Positions 8,828 through 18,391 of a DNA stretch of 32,795 nucleotides are shown here, piece after piece. The notes under the pieces were generated by a model that was given only the letters and a program-made list of their open reading frames with translations, did no database searches and was not told the origin of the DNA. The stretch covers positions 1 to 32,795 of the forward strand of contig JAAWKD010000026.1 of assembly GCA_022797215.1 (NCBI GenBank), written 5' to 3'. Position 1 is the stretch's first letter. Every line of letters begins with the position of its first letter. The stretch is from Clostridia bacterium (GTDB lineage: Bacteria; Bacillota; Clostridia; TANB77; CAG-508). The translations under genes and the position numbers were made by a program.

Positions 8828-10160
8828 ATGGAACTAGGTAAAATACCACCACATGATATAGAAGCAGAACAAGCAGTTATTCGGTAGTATGTTAACAGAT
8901 AAAGATGCAATTTCATCTGCATTAGAAGTATTGAAGCCAGAGGACTTCTATCGTGAAGATAATAAGTTAATATTTGAAGCAATTCTTAATTTATATAATC
9001 GTGCGCAGCCTGTTGATATTATTACTTTAAAAACAGAATTACAATCAATGAAACAGTTAGAATCAGTTGGTGGGCTAGAATATATTGCACAACTTCCAGA
9101 TAGAGTGCCAACTACTGCCAATGTGGAACAATATATTAAAATTGTAGAAGAGAAATCAGCTTTAAGAGCTTTAATTAAAACTGCTAATGATTTAATTACT
9201 TTAGGGTATGATCAAACACAAGAAGTAGAAGACATTTTAGATACTGCTGAAAAGAGAATTTTTGATGTAATTCAAAATAGAAATCAAAAAGGATATTCAG
9301 CTATTAAGGATATCTTAGTAGATTCCTTTACAGAGTTAGAAAAGTTATATAATCAAAAACAACATATTACAGGTACGCCAACTGGATTTGCTGATTTAGA
9401 CTATATTACAGCAGGACTACACCCTTCTGATTTAGTCATTGTTGCTGCAAGACCAGCTATGGGAAAATCTGCCTTTGCTTTAAATATTGCTACAAATGCA
9501 GCTATAAGGGCAAATGCAGGGGTTGCAATTTTTAGTTTAGAAATGTCTAAAGAGCAAATGACAAACCGTATTTTATGTAGTGAAGCAATGGTGGATAGTA
9601 ACAAGGTTAGGACGGGAAAAATAGAAGATGAAGATTGGACTAAACTAGCAGAGGCTTCAGGAGCTTTATCTACATCACAAATCTTTATTGATGATACTCC
9701 AGGTATTTCTGTTATGGAGATTCGTGCTAAATGTAGAAAATTAAAATTAGAGAAAAATATCGGCTTAGTAGTAATTGATTATATTCAATTAGTACAAGGA
9801 AGTAATAAGAAGAATTCTAGCCGTGAACAAGAGATTTCAGAGATTAGTCGTTCTCTAAAGATTTTGGCAAAAGAAATTGGAGTTCCAGTTATTGCACTTT
9901 CACAATTATCAAGATCTGTAGAACAAAGACCAGATCATAGACCAATGCTTTCAGATTTACGTGAATCAGGAGCAATTGAGCAAGATGCAGATATTGTTAT
10001 GTTCTTATATCGTGATGATTATTATAATGAAGACTCTGAAAAGAAAAATATTGCAGAAGTTATTTTAGCAAAACACAGAGCAGGTAGCACAGGAACAGTA
10101 GAACTTGCATGGCTTGGAAGTTACACTAAATTTGCTAATTTGGATAAGTATAGGGAGTAA
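8828..10160 (+). CDS. dnaB: replicative DNA helicase, gene needs a +1 frameshift at codon 19
   Basis: Hexameric 5'-3' helicase of the replication fork. The ATG at 8828 has AAGGGGA upstream and reads MELGKIPPHDIEAEQAVI, the standard DnaB start, but then meets CGG TAG. Skipping C8882 gives GGT AGT ATG and continues GSMLTDKDAISSALEVLKPE to the normal end, about 443 residues in all, the family length. Walker A ARPAMGKS lies near residue 207. DnaB-family elements such as SLEMSKEQ, VVIDYIQL and SQLSRSVEQR follow, and the C-terminus is intact. Starting at the ATG at 8889 would lose 20 conserved residues and has no binding site. As an essential gene it should be functional, so the extra C is either recoded by the ribosome or an error in the sequence. 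Confidence 0.95.
8879..8888 (+). other. +1 frameshift site 1 (ATT CGG TAG) in dnaB
   Basis: Frame 0 reads ATT (8879-8881) CGG (8882-8884) TAG (8885-8887). Omitting C8882 gives ATT GGT AGT, encoding the conserved I-G-S of DnaB. The in-frame CGG is immediately followed by a stop. Confidence 0.8.
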
Positions 10161-10244
10161 TTTACATATTAATTGCTAATTAATATAGGATAACGTTTGA
10201 CACTTTTATTACATGTTAATTAGTAACCAATAGTAAATTAGAAA

Positions 10245-11273
10245 ATGAAAATGAGGAAAGAAAACGATTTACAACAAAAGGTTTTGATGGCCATTCAAAA
10301 ATATAATTTAATACAAAAAGGGGACAAAATAGTAATTGGTGTATCTGGAGGTCCTGACTCCATGTGCTTGCTCAATTGCTTATTTTGCATGAAGGAAATT
10401 TTGAAAATAGAATTAGTAGTGGCACATATAAACCATATGCTAAGAGGTGAGGCAGAGGAAGAAACAAAATATGTACAAGAATTCTGCGAAAAAATAAAAG
10501 TTCCTTGTTTTACGAAATATGCTAATATTACAAAATTGTCACAAGAACAAAAGTTAGGGAAAGAAGAGATGGGGCGAAAAGTGCGTTATGAATTTTTTGA
10601 AGAAGTAGCAAAAAAGACAAGTAGTAATAAAATTGCAACAGCACATAATAGCAATGATAATGTAGAAACGGTATTAATGAATTTACTACGTGGAAGTGGC
10701 ATATCAGGGCTAAAAGGAATTGAAATGAAGTTAAATAGGAATAATGGATTAGTATATATAAGACCACTTTTGGAATGTGAGAGAATTGAGATTGAGGAAT
10801 ATTGTAAAGAGCAGGAACTAAAGCCTAAAACAGATCAAACAAATTTAGAAAATATATATACAAGAAATAAAATACGAAATGAACTAATTCCTTATTTGCA
10901 AAAGGAGTTTAATCCTAATATTATTCAAGGAATAAACCGTTTATCTGAATTAGCTGGAGAAGAAGAAGAATATTTTAAACAAATTGCAAATCAAACGTAT
11001 GAAACCATAAAAATAGGGGAAAATGAAAAAGAGATTATTTTAGATTTACAAAAGTTTAATAAATTATCGAAGGTTATAAAAGAAAAAGTTCTTTTATATA
11101 CTATTAATAAGGTAATAGGAACTGCGCAAGGAATTAGTAAAATTCATATAGATGATGTCATTAGGCTTTGCGAAAATAACATTGGTAATAAATATCTAAC
11201 TCCCAATAAAAAAATTAAAATTTTTGTAAATAAAGGAAAAATTTTTTTAAAAAAGAATTTCATATCTACTTAA
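10245..11273 (+). CDS. tilS: tRNA(Ile)-lysidine synthase, short form
   Basis: ATP-dependent enzyme that converts C34 of tRNA-Ile(CAU) to lysidine so that it reads AUA, a heavily used codon here. The PP-loop VSGGPDSMCLL is near residue 35, followed by HINHMLRG and AHNSNDNVETVLMNLLRGSG, typical of TilS. The protein has 342 residues; many Bacillota forms have about 460 and carry an extra C-terminal domain. The end (IKIFVNKGKIFLKKNF) reads naturally, so this looks like a compact form, as in Aquifex, rather than a truncation. The start is uncertain between ATG 10245 and ATG 10251; neither has a strong binding site. Confidence 0.92.
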   Translation: MKMRKENDLQQKVLMAIQKYNLIQKGDKIVIGVSGGPDSMCLLNCLFCMKEILKIELVVAHINHMLRGEAEEETKYVQEFCEKIKVPCFTKYANITKLSQEQKLGKEEMGRKVRYEFFEEVAKKTSSNKIATAHNSNDNVETVLMNLLRGSGISGLKGIEMKLNRNNGLVYIRPLLECERIEIEEYCKEQELKPKTDQTNLENIYTRNKIRNELIPYLQKEFNPNIIQGINRLSELAGEEEEYFKQIANQTYETIKIGENEKEIILDLQKFNKLSKVIKEKVLLYTINKVIGTAQGISKIHIDDVIRLCENNIGNKYLTPNKKIKIFVNKGKIFLKKNFIST

Positions 11274-11335
11274 ACCTTCCGTAAGCAAAACCTTGCTATC
11301 ACTTGATTTGCAAGATAAAAGTTTTGTGAAAATGC

Positions 11336-11364
11336 TTGCAATTCATTTTAGGGTATGGTATAGT
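11336..11364 (+). promoter_or_regulatory. sigma-A promoter of ftsH
   Basis: TTGCAA (11336-11341), 17-nt spacer, TATAGT (11359-11364), about 70 nt before the ftsH start. Confidence 0.8.
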
Positions 11365-11436
11365 CTGGAATAGTAAAATTAAAATGGATAACTAAATAGT
11401 AAAAGCACAAAAGGGTAAAGATAAGGAGGAAATGTT

Positions 11437-13254
11437 TTGAAAAATAGTATTAAAACATTAGCTATGTGGCTAGTCATTGGAGTCATTTTAATTGTATTAA
11501 TTAGTGCAATTTTAGAAAAGACAGATAGTAAGTTAGCATATTCTGATTTGATAGCAAAAGTGGAATCAGGAGATGTAAAAGAAATAACATTGGAAGCGAA
11601 TGGAAAGAAAGCAGAAGTAAAATTAAAAAGCGAAAATTTTACAAAGGAAGTTAACATTCCTAGTGTTGATAACTTAATGGAAATGTTAGCAGATAATATG
11701 AAATCTGGTAGTGTAACTGTAACTGAAAAATCAGAATCAATTTGGATGGTGTTGTTAAGTTTATTAACGCCATTTGGGTTGTTAATTATCTTCTTTATTT
11801 TCTGGTTCTTATTAATGGGCGGTGCACAAGGTGGAAATGGTGGAAATGGCAAAACGATGTCATTTGGAAAAAGCCGTGCTAGAATGATAAATCCAACAGA
11901 TAAGAACAGAATTACTTTTGATAATGTAGCAGGTGTAGATGAAGAAAAAGAAGAATTAGAAGAGATTGTAGAATTCTTAAAAAATCCAAGGAAATTTACT
12001 GAAATGGGTGCAAGAATTCCTAAAGGTGTGTTATTAGTAGGACATCCAGGAACAGGTAAAACATTATTGGCAAAAGCTGTTGCAGGTGAAGCAGGAGTAC
12101 CATTCTTCTTTATCAGTGGTTCAGACTTTGTTGAAATGTTTGTAGGTGTTGGTGCATCACGTGTAAGAGATTTATTTGAAGAAGCTAAGAAAAAAGCTCC
12201 TTGTATTATATTTATCGATGAAATTGATGCAGTAGGACGCCAAAGAGGTGCAGGACTTGGCGGAGGACATGATGAAAGAGAACAAACATTAAATCAATTA
12301 TTAGTAGAAATGGATGGTTTCTCTGCTAATGAAGGTGTTATTGTGTTAGCAGCAACTAACAGACCAGATGTATTAGATAAAGCATTACTTAGACCAGGAA
12401 GATTTGATAGACAAATTGTGGTATCAAATCCAGATGTAAAAGCAAGAGAACAAATCTTAGAAGTTCATAGTAGAAAGAAAAAATTAGCAGATGATGTAGA
12501 CTTAAAAACAATAGCAAAAAATACTTCAGGATTTTCTGGAGCAGACTTAGAAAATGTATTAAATGAAGCAGCATTGTTAGCAGCTAGAAGAAACTTAGAA
12601 CAAATTACAATGCAAGAAGTAGAAGATGCTATGGTAAAAGTAACCATGGGTCCTGAAAAGAGAACTAGAGTAAGAAGTGATAAAGAACAAAAATTAGTTG
12701 CTTTCCATGAAGCAGGTCACGCAGTAGTAAGCAGATTTTTACCTACGCAAGATCCAGTTCATCAAATTTCTATTATTCCTAGAGGAATGGCTGGTGGATA
12801 TACAATGTATCGTCCAACAGAGGACAAAAACTTTATGTCTAGAACAGAAATGGTAGAAAATATTGTTTCACTTCTTGGTGGTAGAGTAGCAGAGAAATTA
12901 GTGTTAGATGATATTTCAACAGGCGCAAGCAATGATATTGAAAGAGCTACACAGATTGCTAGAAGCATGGTAACCAAATATGGTATGAGTGAAAGAGTTG
13001 GAACAATTATGCTAGGCTCTAACCAAGAAGAAGTATTCTTAGGAAGAGATTTAGCACAAGGTAGAGAATATTCAGAAGAAACAGCAGGAATTGTAGACGA
13101 AGAAGTTAAGAGTATTATTGATTTTGCTTATAGAAAAGCAGAAGAACTTCTAAAAGAACATATGGAACAACTAACAAAGGTTGCTAATGTTTTATTAGAA
13201 AAAGAAAAAATTGACGGAGAAGAATTTGACGAGATTTTTGGAGATAAACAATAA
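11437..13254 (+). CDS. ftsH: ATP-dependent membrane zinc metalloprotease FtsH
   Basis: 605-residue AAA+ protease for membrane-protein quality control. The start is TTG at 11437 with AAGGAGGA at 11423-11430; an ATG at 11432 makes only a two-codon ORF. Two membrane segments (about 8-25 and 105-126) flank a short extracellular domain. Next come the AAA domain with Walker [16 protein letters not shown], the second region of homology ([20 protein letters not shown]) and the HEAGH zinc site at 424-428. The Walker A reads GHPGTGKT (202-209), where nearly all FtsH proteins have GPPGTGKT; the codon is CAT instead of CCT/CCA. The lysine and threonine are kept, so activity is probably retained. It has its own promoter and terminator. 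Confidence 0.97.
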   Translation: MKNSIKTLAMWLVIGVILIVLISAILEKTDSKLAYSDLIAKVESGDVKEITLEANGKKAEVKLKSENFTKEVNIPSVDNLMEMLADNMKSGSVTVTEKSESIWMVLLSLLTPFGLLIIFFIFWFLLMGGAQGGNGGNGKTMSFGKSRARMINPTDKNRITFDNVAGVDEEKEELEEIVEFLKNPRKFTEMGARIPKGVLLVGHPGTGKTLLAKAVAGEAGVPFFFISGSDFVEMFVGVGASRVRDLFEEAKKKAPCIIFIDEIDAVGRQRGAGLGGGHDEREQTLNQLLVEMDGFSANEGVIVLAATNRPDVLDKALLRPGRFDRQIVVSNPDVKAREQILEVHSRKKKLADDVDLKTIAKNTSGFSGADLENVLNEAALLAARRNLEQITMQEVEDAMVKVTMGPEKRTRVRSDKEQKLVAFHEAGHAVVSRFLPTQDPVHQISIIPRGMAGGYTMYRPTEDKNFMSRTEMVENIVSLLGGRVAEKLVLDDISTGASNDIERATQIARSMVTKYGMSERVGTIMLGSNQEEVFLGRDLAQGREYSEETAGIVDEEVKSIIDFAYRKAEELLKEHMEQLTKVANVLLEKEKIDGEEFDEIFGDKQ

Positions 13255-13266
13255 ATATTAGAATAG

Positions 13267-13297
13267 AAACAGGGGAGGAGTTACTTCCCCTGTTTTT
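13267..13297 (+). terminator. intrinsic terminator after ftsH
   Basis: AAACAGGGGA (13267-13276) pairs with TCCCCTGTTT (13286-13295); the T-run TTTTT overlaps the 3' arm. Confidence 0.92.
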
Positions 13298-13314
13298 GAA
13301 ATTTTACTAAAAAG

Positions 13315-13343
13315 AAGACATAAAGAGAAAAGTATGGTAAAAT
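13315..13343 (+). promoter_or_regulatory. possible promoter of the dGTPase gene
   Basis: AAGACA (13315-13320), 17-nt spacer, TAAAAT (13338-13343), preceded by an extended TGG. The -35 box is a weak match, so this is tentative. Confidence 0.45.
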
Positions 13344-13401
13344 ATACGAAACAAAAAGAAAGTAGCAAAGTAATTATGAAAAAGAAGTGGAGGGAAAATG
13401 G

Positions 13402-14610
13402 ATGGAAAATAATCTTCAAAAAGTAGCTATGACAGAAGAAAATCCTAAATGGAGAAATGCGATTCAAAGACAAGAGGGACTATATGCTAGAAAAAATGAT
13501 TTGAGGTCAGAGTTTGAAAGAGATTATACTAGAATTATTCATTGTAATGCTTATCGTAGATTAAAACATAAAACACAGGTATTTTTTTCTCCATCCAATG
13601 ATCATATATGTACTAGAATAGAGCATGTTAATCATGTGGGGTCTATTAGTTATACAATAGGAAATTATCTTGGATTAAACATAGAGCTAATTAAATCCAT
13701 TGCCGTAGCTCATGATCTAGGACATAGCCCATTTGGACATAAAGGAGAGAAGATTTTAGACGAAATTTCTAAAGAACAGTTAGGAGAAAGTTTTTGGCAT
13801 GAAAAGAATGGACTTCATTTTGTAGATGATATGGAGTTATTAGAAGATAATGAGGGAAATAGAAAGAACTTAAATCTTACCTATGCTGTTCGAGATGGTA
13901 TTATTTCACATTGTGGTGAGGTGGATGAAAATAGTTTGAAACCACGTGAAGAAGTAATAGAACTATGCGATTATACAAAACCAAACCAATATAAGCCATA
14001 TACTTGGGAGGGATGTGTAATTAAAATAGCAGATAAAATTTCATACATAGGCAGAGATATAGAAGATGCTATTATTCTTAAAGTTTTATCTTCAGAAGAC
14101 ATTCAGGAATTAAATGAATTGCTTAATATGAAAAGGAAAGAACCAATTAATAATACTAATATTATTAATGAATTAGTAATTGATTTGTGCCAAAATTCGA
14201 ATATAGAGCAGGGACTACACTTTTCACAAGAAAAATTAGAAATGATGAATCGAATAAAAGCTTTCAACTATCGAAAGATTTATTTAAATAAACGTGTAGG
14301 AGCTCCAGATGAATATTTTTCTATTATTCTTCATCGCATCTTCAATAGTTTAGCACAATGCTATAATGGAGAAGACACAGGCAAAAAGCTTGTAGAATAT
14401 GGAAAGCAATATTCAAAAACCTATTTGGAATTTTTAGAATGGATTGAAAATTATTGGAGTTTAAGAGAAAAAGAACAAATCAAATTGAATAATAAAATGA
14501 TTTATGATATGAAAAAAGAAAAAGACTATAAAAGAGCAATTTTAGACTATATTGCTGGAATGACAGACAATTATGCAATAGAATCTTACCAAAGTTTAAT
14601 TAGTTTTTAA
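13402..14610 (+). CDS. dgt: dGTP triphosphohydrolase-like HD-domain protein
   Basis: A 402-residue member of the deoxyguanosinetriphosphate triphosphohydrolase family, which removes triphosphate from dNTPs and helps set dNTP pools. The N-terminal FERDYTRIIHCNAYRRLKHK is the family signature. The metal-binding HD residues lie in HVNHVGSISYTIG and AHDLGHSPFGHKGE (near residue 105), with a later DKISYIGRDIEDA. I choose ATG 13402: GGAGGG at 13389-13394 sits 7 nt upstream. A GTG at 13387 is also in frame but has no binding site and would overlap this one. It is followed 25 nt later by a TSCPD protein gene, probably in the same transcript. Confidence 0.9.
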   Translation: MENNLQKVAMTEENPKWRNAIQRQEGLYARKNDLRSEFERDYTRIIHCNAYRRLKHKTQVFFSPSNDHICTRIEHVNHVGSISYTIGNYLGLNIELIKSIAVAHDLGHSPFGHKGEKILDEISKEQLGESFWHEKNGLHFVDDMELLEDNEGNRKNLNLTYAVRDGIISHCGEVDENSLKPREEVIELCDYTKPNQYKPYTWEGCVIKIADKISYIGRDIEDAIILKVLSSEDIQELNELLNMKRKEPINNTNIINELVIDLCQNSNIEQGLHFSQEKLEMMNRIKAFNYRKIYLNKRVGAPDEYFSIILHRIFNSLAQCYNGEDTGKKLVEYGKQYSKTYLEFLEWIENYWSLREKEQIKLNNKMIYDMKKEKDYKRAILDYIAGMTDNYAIESYQSLISF

Positions 14611-14635
14611 AATAGAGAAAAAGGAGAAACGAAAA

Positions 14636-14878
14636 ATGGAATATAGATTTACTCCAAAAGGAGTATGTTCTACACAAATTATTGTAGAAGTAGAAGAAGG
14701 AATTATCCAAAAATTAATAGTAGAAAATGGATGTCATGGAAACCTACAAGGGATTTCGAAGTTAGTAGAGGGAATGAAAATAGAAGAGGTTATCAAAAGA
14801 CTAGAAGGAATTGATTGTAGAGGAAGAGGAACATCTTGTCCAGATCAAATAGCAAAAATGTTAAAACAAATTGTATAA
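14636..14878 (+). CDS. TSCPD-domain protein (TIGR03905-like)
   Basis: An 80-residue protein matching the small stand-alone TSCPD family found in Clostridia. The N-terminal YRFTPKGVCSTQI and the C-terminal GTSCPDQIAKML carry the conserved cysteines, with a further cysteine in NGCHGNLQGI. TSCPD domains also occur at the C-terminus of vitamin-B12-dependent ribonucleotide reductases, where they are cysteine-rich and probably bind metal or assist redox. The function of the free-standing form is not established. An AAAAGGAGAAA site precedes the ATG. Its position after a dGTPase suggests a link to deoxynucleotide metabolism, which is an inference. Confidence 0.88.
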   Translation: MEYRFTPKGVCSTQIIVEVEEGIIQKLIVENGCHGNLQGISKLVEGMKIEEVIKRLEGIDCRGRGTSCPDQIAKMLKQIV

Positions 14879-14882
14879 AAGA

Positions 14883-14906
14883 AAGCAGCCATTTGGCTGC
14901 TTTTAA
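14883..14906. terminator. terminator between convergent genes
   Basis: AAGCAGCC (14883-14890) pairs with GGCTGCTT (14895-14902) around ATTT, with T-runs on both sides. It can serve the plus-strand TSCPD gene and the minus-strand PBP gene, which ends 9 nt further on. Confidence 0.9.
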
Positions 14907-14914
14907 AAATTCGT

Positions 14915-17125
14915 TTAATTTCCCATTGTTACTTTAATAATAGTTCCCTCTTCTACAGAAGTATCTTGAATTGGATCTTGACTAACAACAATACCAGAAC
15001 CAGTAACACTTAAATTCAAGTTCTTTTCTTTCAATAAAGCCTTGACTTGAGAAAGGTTTTTATTAATTAAGTTTGGTACTTTTTTAGAAACACGAGTATT
15101 TTCTGTTTCTGTATATAGTTTTACAATAGAATCTTTTGTTAATTGAGATCCCTTTACAGGGAATTGTTCTGTTACAATTTCATCAGATTTACCAGAGGTA
15201 CTGCAGATAAATCCAGCGTTTTTTAATATTTTCTCTGCTTCAGCCACCGTCTTATTTGTAACATTTGGTAAAGTGATAGTATTACTTGTAGTGTTACTAG
15301 AAGTATCTACAGGTATTTGCATATATGGTAGTATTTCTTTTAACATTTTTTGAGCTGCGATAGAGGCAATAGGAGTACCTACCGTATTAGCATTTCCTTT
15401 TGTAGGATTATATAAGGTAACAAGCATTACAATTTCCGGATTTTCCACAGGAGAAACTGCTAAAAATGAAAAGGTAAGACCTTCATCTTTATTTCCTGGG
15501 TCAGGTTCTGAGGTACCTGTTTTACCACCAATAGAATATCCTTTAATTTGAGAGTATCTTCCAGTACCATCTGTTACAACGGTTTCCATCATAGATAAAA
15601 CTTCTGCTGAGGTCTCTTTAGAAACAACCTGTCTTACTTGGATAGGAGCAATAGTAGTTACAGCACCATTATCTGTATTTTTCATTTCACTAACAATTCT
15701 AGGTTTCATGAGCATGCCATTGTTTGCAATACTAGATACTGCTGTAATCATTTGAAGTGGCGTAATTTTAAATCTCTGCCCAAATGACATAGTAGCAAGT
15801 TCAATAGGTCCCACATTGTCTACATTCCAGAAGATAGGAGAACCATTTTCTTCAGAAGTTTCAATTCCTGTTTTTTGGAAAAGTCCAAATGCATCATAAT
15901 ATTTATAAAAAGTATTTGCACCTATTTTTTGTCCTAACTGGATAAAAGAAGGGTTACAAGAGTGGGCTAAAGCCTCTCTTAAACTTTGATAGCCATGTAC
16001 TGTACCATGTGCACAGTTTATTCTGATTCCAGATACCACTTCTTTTCCCTTGCAATAATATGCTTTTGATTTATCGGTGCTTGCCTTATCTTCTTCAAGG
16101 GCTACAGCAGCAGAGATAATTTTAAATACTGAACCAGGCTCATAGGTATCAGAAACAGCACGATTACGATAAACTGAATATAGAGTTTTGGTCTGCTCTT
16201 CAGATGACAGCTTTTTCCAATCTTTTTCTTTTAAATAGCTTGGCATTTCAAAAGGTGTGTTTAGGTTATAATCTGGATAAGTAGCCATTGCTAAAATATC
16301 ACCAGTTTTAGGATCCATGACAATTACATTACCACCACGGTCACAGCCATTTTCAATACAAGCTTGCTTTAAATACTTTTCTACAATTGCTTGAATATTC
16401 GCGTCAATAGTTAAAGTGAGATCATAACCATTCTCAGCTGGGATATAGGTTTGATTTTCGTCAGGAATAAATTCTTGAAAAGCATTTTGCGAAGTAACTA
16501 CTTTACCAGGAGTACCTGTTAAAACATTGTCCCAATAAAGTTCTAATCCATATAGACCTTGGTTATCATTTCCGCAAAATCCAATTAAAGAGGAGGCTAA
16601 GTTCTCATAAGGATACGATCTTTTGGTATCTTCTTCAATATTGATTCCACTAGAGAATTTTTCTTCTTTCATCCAAGTTTTTAGTGTATCTACCTTGTCT
16701 TTATCTACCTTTCGAATAATGGTTTCATAGGAATTTTCACTAGATACTTTTTTGAGTGTTGTTTCATAATCTAATTCAAAAATGTCAGAAAAGACCTTTG
16801 CTACTTTTTCCTTCAAAGCTTTTGTAGCAGTTTCATCTAATTTTCCACCCTTCATGACAACAATACTATTAGGATTAATTGTAATTGTATCTACTGGTGC
16901 ACTAACTGCTAAGGTCTTACCGTTAGTGTCGTAAATAGTTCCTCTGTGTGGATTGACTAATCTACTAGTAATTAATTGATCATACATCTTTTCCTTTAAA
17001 TCAGCACCTTGCACAAATTGAATAAAGCCAAGGCGAATGACAAGTAAAATTAGTAATGTAAAAAATACTAACATAATGATTGTTAACTTTTTGGAAGTAG
17101 TATATAATTTTTTTACTTTGCTCAT
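14915..17125 (-). CDS. class B penicillin-binding protein with two PASTA domains (SpoVD/FtsI type)
   Basis: A 736-residue peptidoglycan transpeptidase. It has a cytoplasmic tail, one membrane segment at about 13-38 (IIMLVFFTLLILLVIRLGFI), a PBP dimerisation domain beginning near RGTIYDTNGKTLAVSAPV, and the transpeptidase domain with SVFK (near residue 330), SCN (near 388) and KTGT (near 533). Two PASTA repeats follow (about 620-680 and 685-736: ITLPNVTNKTVAEAE and KKVPNLINKNLSQVK). The ATG at 17125 has AAAGGAGG directly upstream; a longer start at 17167 lacks support. Architecture fits SpoVD or the vegetative PBP2x/FtsI class, which sequence alone does not separate here. It is followed by a terminator and lies 49 nt after the HD-GYP gene. 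Confidence 0.94.
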   Translation of the reverse strand: MSKVKKLYTTSKKLTIIMLVFFTLLILLVIRLGFIQFVQGADLKEKMYDQLITSRLVNPHRGTIYDTNGKTLAVSAPVDTITINPNSIVVMKGGKLDETATKALKEKVAKVFSDIFELDYETTLKKVSSENSYETIIRKVDKDKVDTLKTWMKEEKFSSGINIEEDTKRSYPYENLASSLIGFCGNDNQGLYGLELYWDNVLTGTPGKVVTSQNAFQEFIPDENQTYIPAENGYDLTLTIDANIQAIVEKYLKQACIENGCDRGGNVIVMDPKTGDILAMATYPDYNLNTPFEMPSYLKEKDWKKLSSEEQTKTLYSVYRNRAVSDTYEPGSVFKIISAAVALEEDKASTDKSKAYYCKGKEVVSGIRINCAHGTVHGYQSLREALAHSCNPSFIQLGQKIGANTFYKYYDAFGLFQKTGIETSEENGSPIFWNVDNVGPIELATMSFGQRFKITPLQMITAVSSIANNGMLMKPRIVSEMKNTDNGAVTTIAPIQVRQVVSKETSAEVLSMMETVVTDGTGRYSQIKGYSIGGKTGTSEPDPGNKDEGLTFSFLAVSPVENPEIVMLVTLYNPTKGNANTVGTPIASIAAQKMLKEILPYMQIPVDTSSNTTSNTITLPNVTNKTVAEAEKILKNAGFICSTSGKSDEIVTEQFPVKGSQLTKDSIVKLYTETENTRVSKKVPNLINKNLSQVKALLKEKNLNLSVTGSGIVVSQDPIQDTSVEEGTIIKVTMGN

Positions 17126-17174
17126 TGTACCTCCTTTATGCCACAAGTTAAATAACTTATGACACATCCTTTGT

Positions 17175-18114
17175 TTAAACTCTTAATTTTTTTATAATTC
17201 GGATTTCAGCATGTAATTGGGCAATTACATTTTGTCTAACAATTACTGCGTTTTTATATTCTTCTAAAATCTGCTCGAAATTTTCGATAGTTTCACCCTC
17301 TTGAAGCAATAAACGCATACCTTCTAAATAATACTCTTTTGTTTTTTCTTTGCTAGAATGATCCGCTTTTTTCTTATAACTTTGCATTAATTCTAAACGC
17401 TTTATTTGTTGTTTTAAATATTCAACATAGTCCATAACTCCACTAATTTCATATAAAGTGTCATCAATAACTACTTTAAACAGTCTTTTTAAAATAAGAC
17501 CATTAATTTTTCCATCTTTTTCCTTAGATGCTAATTGATCTAAAGCAACAAATTTAGGGTCTGGTTTTGCGTCTTTAATAAGATCCTTTAGAGTTTCAGA
17601 GATATTAACATGTGTTTTATATTGTCTTTTGGTGACTAAAGCATCATATTCGTCTGCCACACGCACAATCTGAGCTTCATAGGGAATGTCCTTTTTTCTA
17701 ATGCCATTAGGATAACCGGTTGCCATCTAATGCTTCATGATGATCTAAAGCGGCTAGAGCATAGGGTCTAAGTTTTGGTTCTTTCATACATATTTTATAA
17801 CCTAAAGTGGTATGCTGTTTCATAATTTCATACTCTTCTTCAGTTAATTTATCAGGCTTATTTAAAATTTTTGTAGGGATTTGCATTTTGCCAATATCAT
17901 GTAAATAGCCACAAATAGTACAATGAACTGTGAAAGATCTTCTACAGTGTAAATATTGGCAAATACGACAACATAAATTAGCTACATTTTCACTATGTCT
18001 TCTAGTAAAAGGGTCAAGCCTTTCTAAAATGTCTAATTGATAACGTATTGTAGACTCTAAATTATAGGTTTTTAAATCTATTGGACTATAAAAATCGATC
18101 TTCTCATTCTTCAT
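17175..18114 (-). CDS. HD-GYP domain phosphohydrolase-like protein, gene needs a +1 frameshift in the GYP motif
   Basis: Two frames form one HD-GYP protein of about 312 residues. The first (18114 down to 17719, 132 codons) carries the HD residues in LDPFTRRHSENVANLC and CGYLHDIGKMQIP, then DHHEALDGN. It then reads CGG TTA TCC TAA. Skipping one C (complement of G17718) gives GGT TAT CCT, restoring the hallmark HHE-LDG-x-GYP, and continues GYPNGIRKKDIPYEAQIV to a charged helical C-terminus. HD-GYP proteins usually hydrolyse cyclic dinucleotides or act as metal-dependent phosphohydrolases; the substrate here is unknown. A C-rich stretch (LCCRICQYLHC) is unusual. AAAGGTG precedes the ATG. A downstream ATG at 17726 lacks a binding site and would give a domain fragment. 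Confidence 0.88.
17712..17721 (-). other. +1 frameshift site 2 (AAC CGG TTA) in the HD-GYP gene
   Basis: On the minus strand frame 0 reads AAC (17721-17719) CGG (17718-17716) TTA TCC TAA. Omitting the C at 17718 gives AAC GGT TAT CCT, encoding N-G-Y-P of the invariant GYP motif. Confidence 0.8.
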
Positions 18115-18147
18115 ATTTTCACCTTTAGTTTCTTTTGTATTTATGTA

Positions 18148-18176
18148 ATCATACTACAAAACAAAAAAAATGGCAA
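18148..18176 (-). promoter_or_regulatory. sigma-A promoter of the HD-GYP/PBP unit
   Basis: On the minus strand TTGCCA (18176-18171), 17-nt spacer, TATGAT (18153-18148), about 34 nt before the HD-GYP start. It may also read into the PBP gene. Confidence 0.8.
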
Positions 18177-18246
18177 GTAAAAGAATGGTATAAAGTGGTT
18201 GGAAGATTGAAAGATAATTTGATAAAAATAATTCTACAGTTGTGTA

Positions 18247-18275
18247 TTGCAACATGAAATAAATTGATATATAAT
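18247..18275 (+). promoter_or_regulatory. sigma-A promoter of the XRE regulator gene
   Basis: TTGCAA (18247-18252), 17-nt spacer, TATAAT (18270-18275). It is divergent from the HD-GYP promoter about 70 nt away. The leader to the XRE start would be about 110 nt. Confidence 0.75.
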
Positions 18276-18391
18276 ACCCATATACTTCCTTTTATTTGAG
18301 GTGTCATTTTGATATCATATTTCCATAAAAAGACAATAAGAGATAGCAATTTAAGCGAATTTTGAACGTTGAAAGAGGGAATATTATAAAA

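Noticed and set aside
8889..10160. DnaB starting at ATG 8889 as an intact shorter gene
   Set aside because: There is no ribosome binding site before it, and the preceding 18 codons in the other frame are a perfect DnaB N-terminus with a good binding site.
10197..10225. Possible promoter before tilS (TTGACA at 10197)
   Set aside because: No acceptable -10 box at 16-18 nt spacing.
17175..18114. HD-GYP region as two separate genes or a decayed pseudogene
   Set aside because: The halves join at a single base inside the GYP motif, no other damage is present, and the second half has no binding site.
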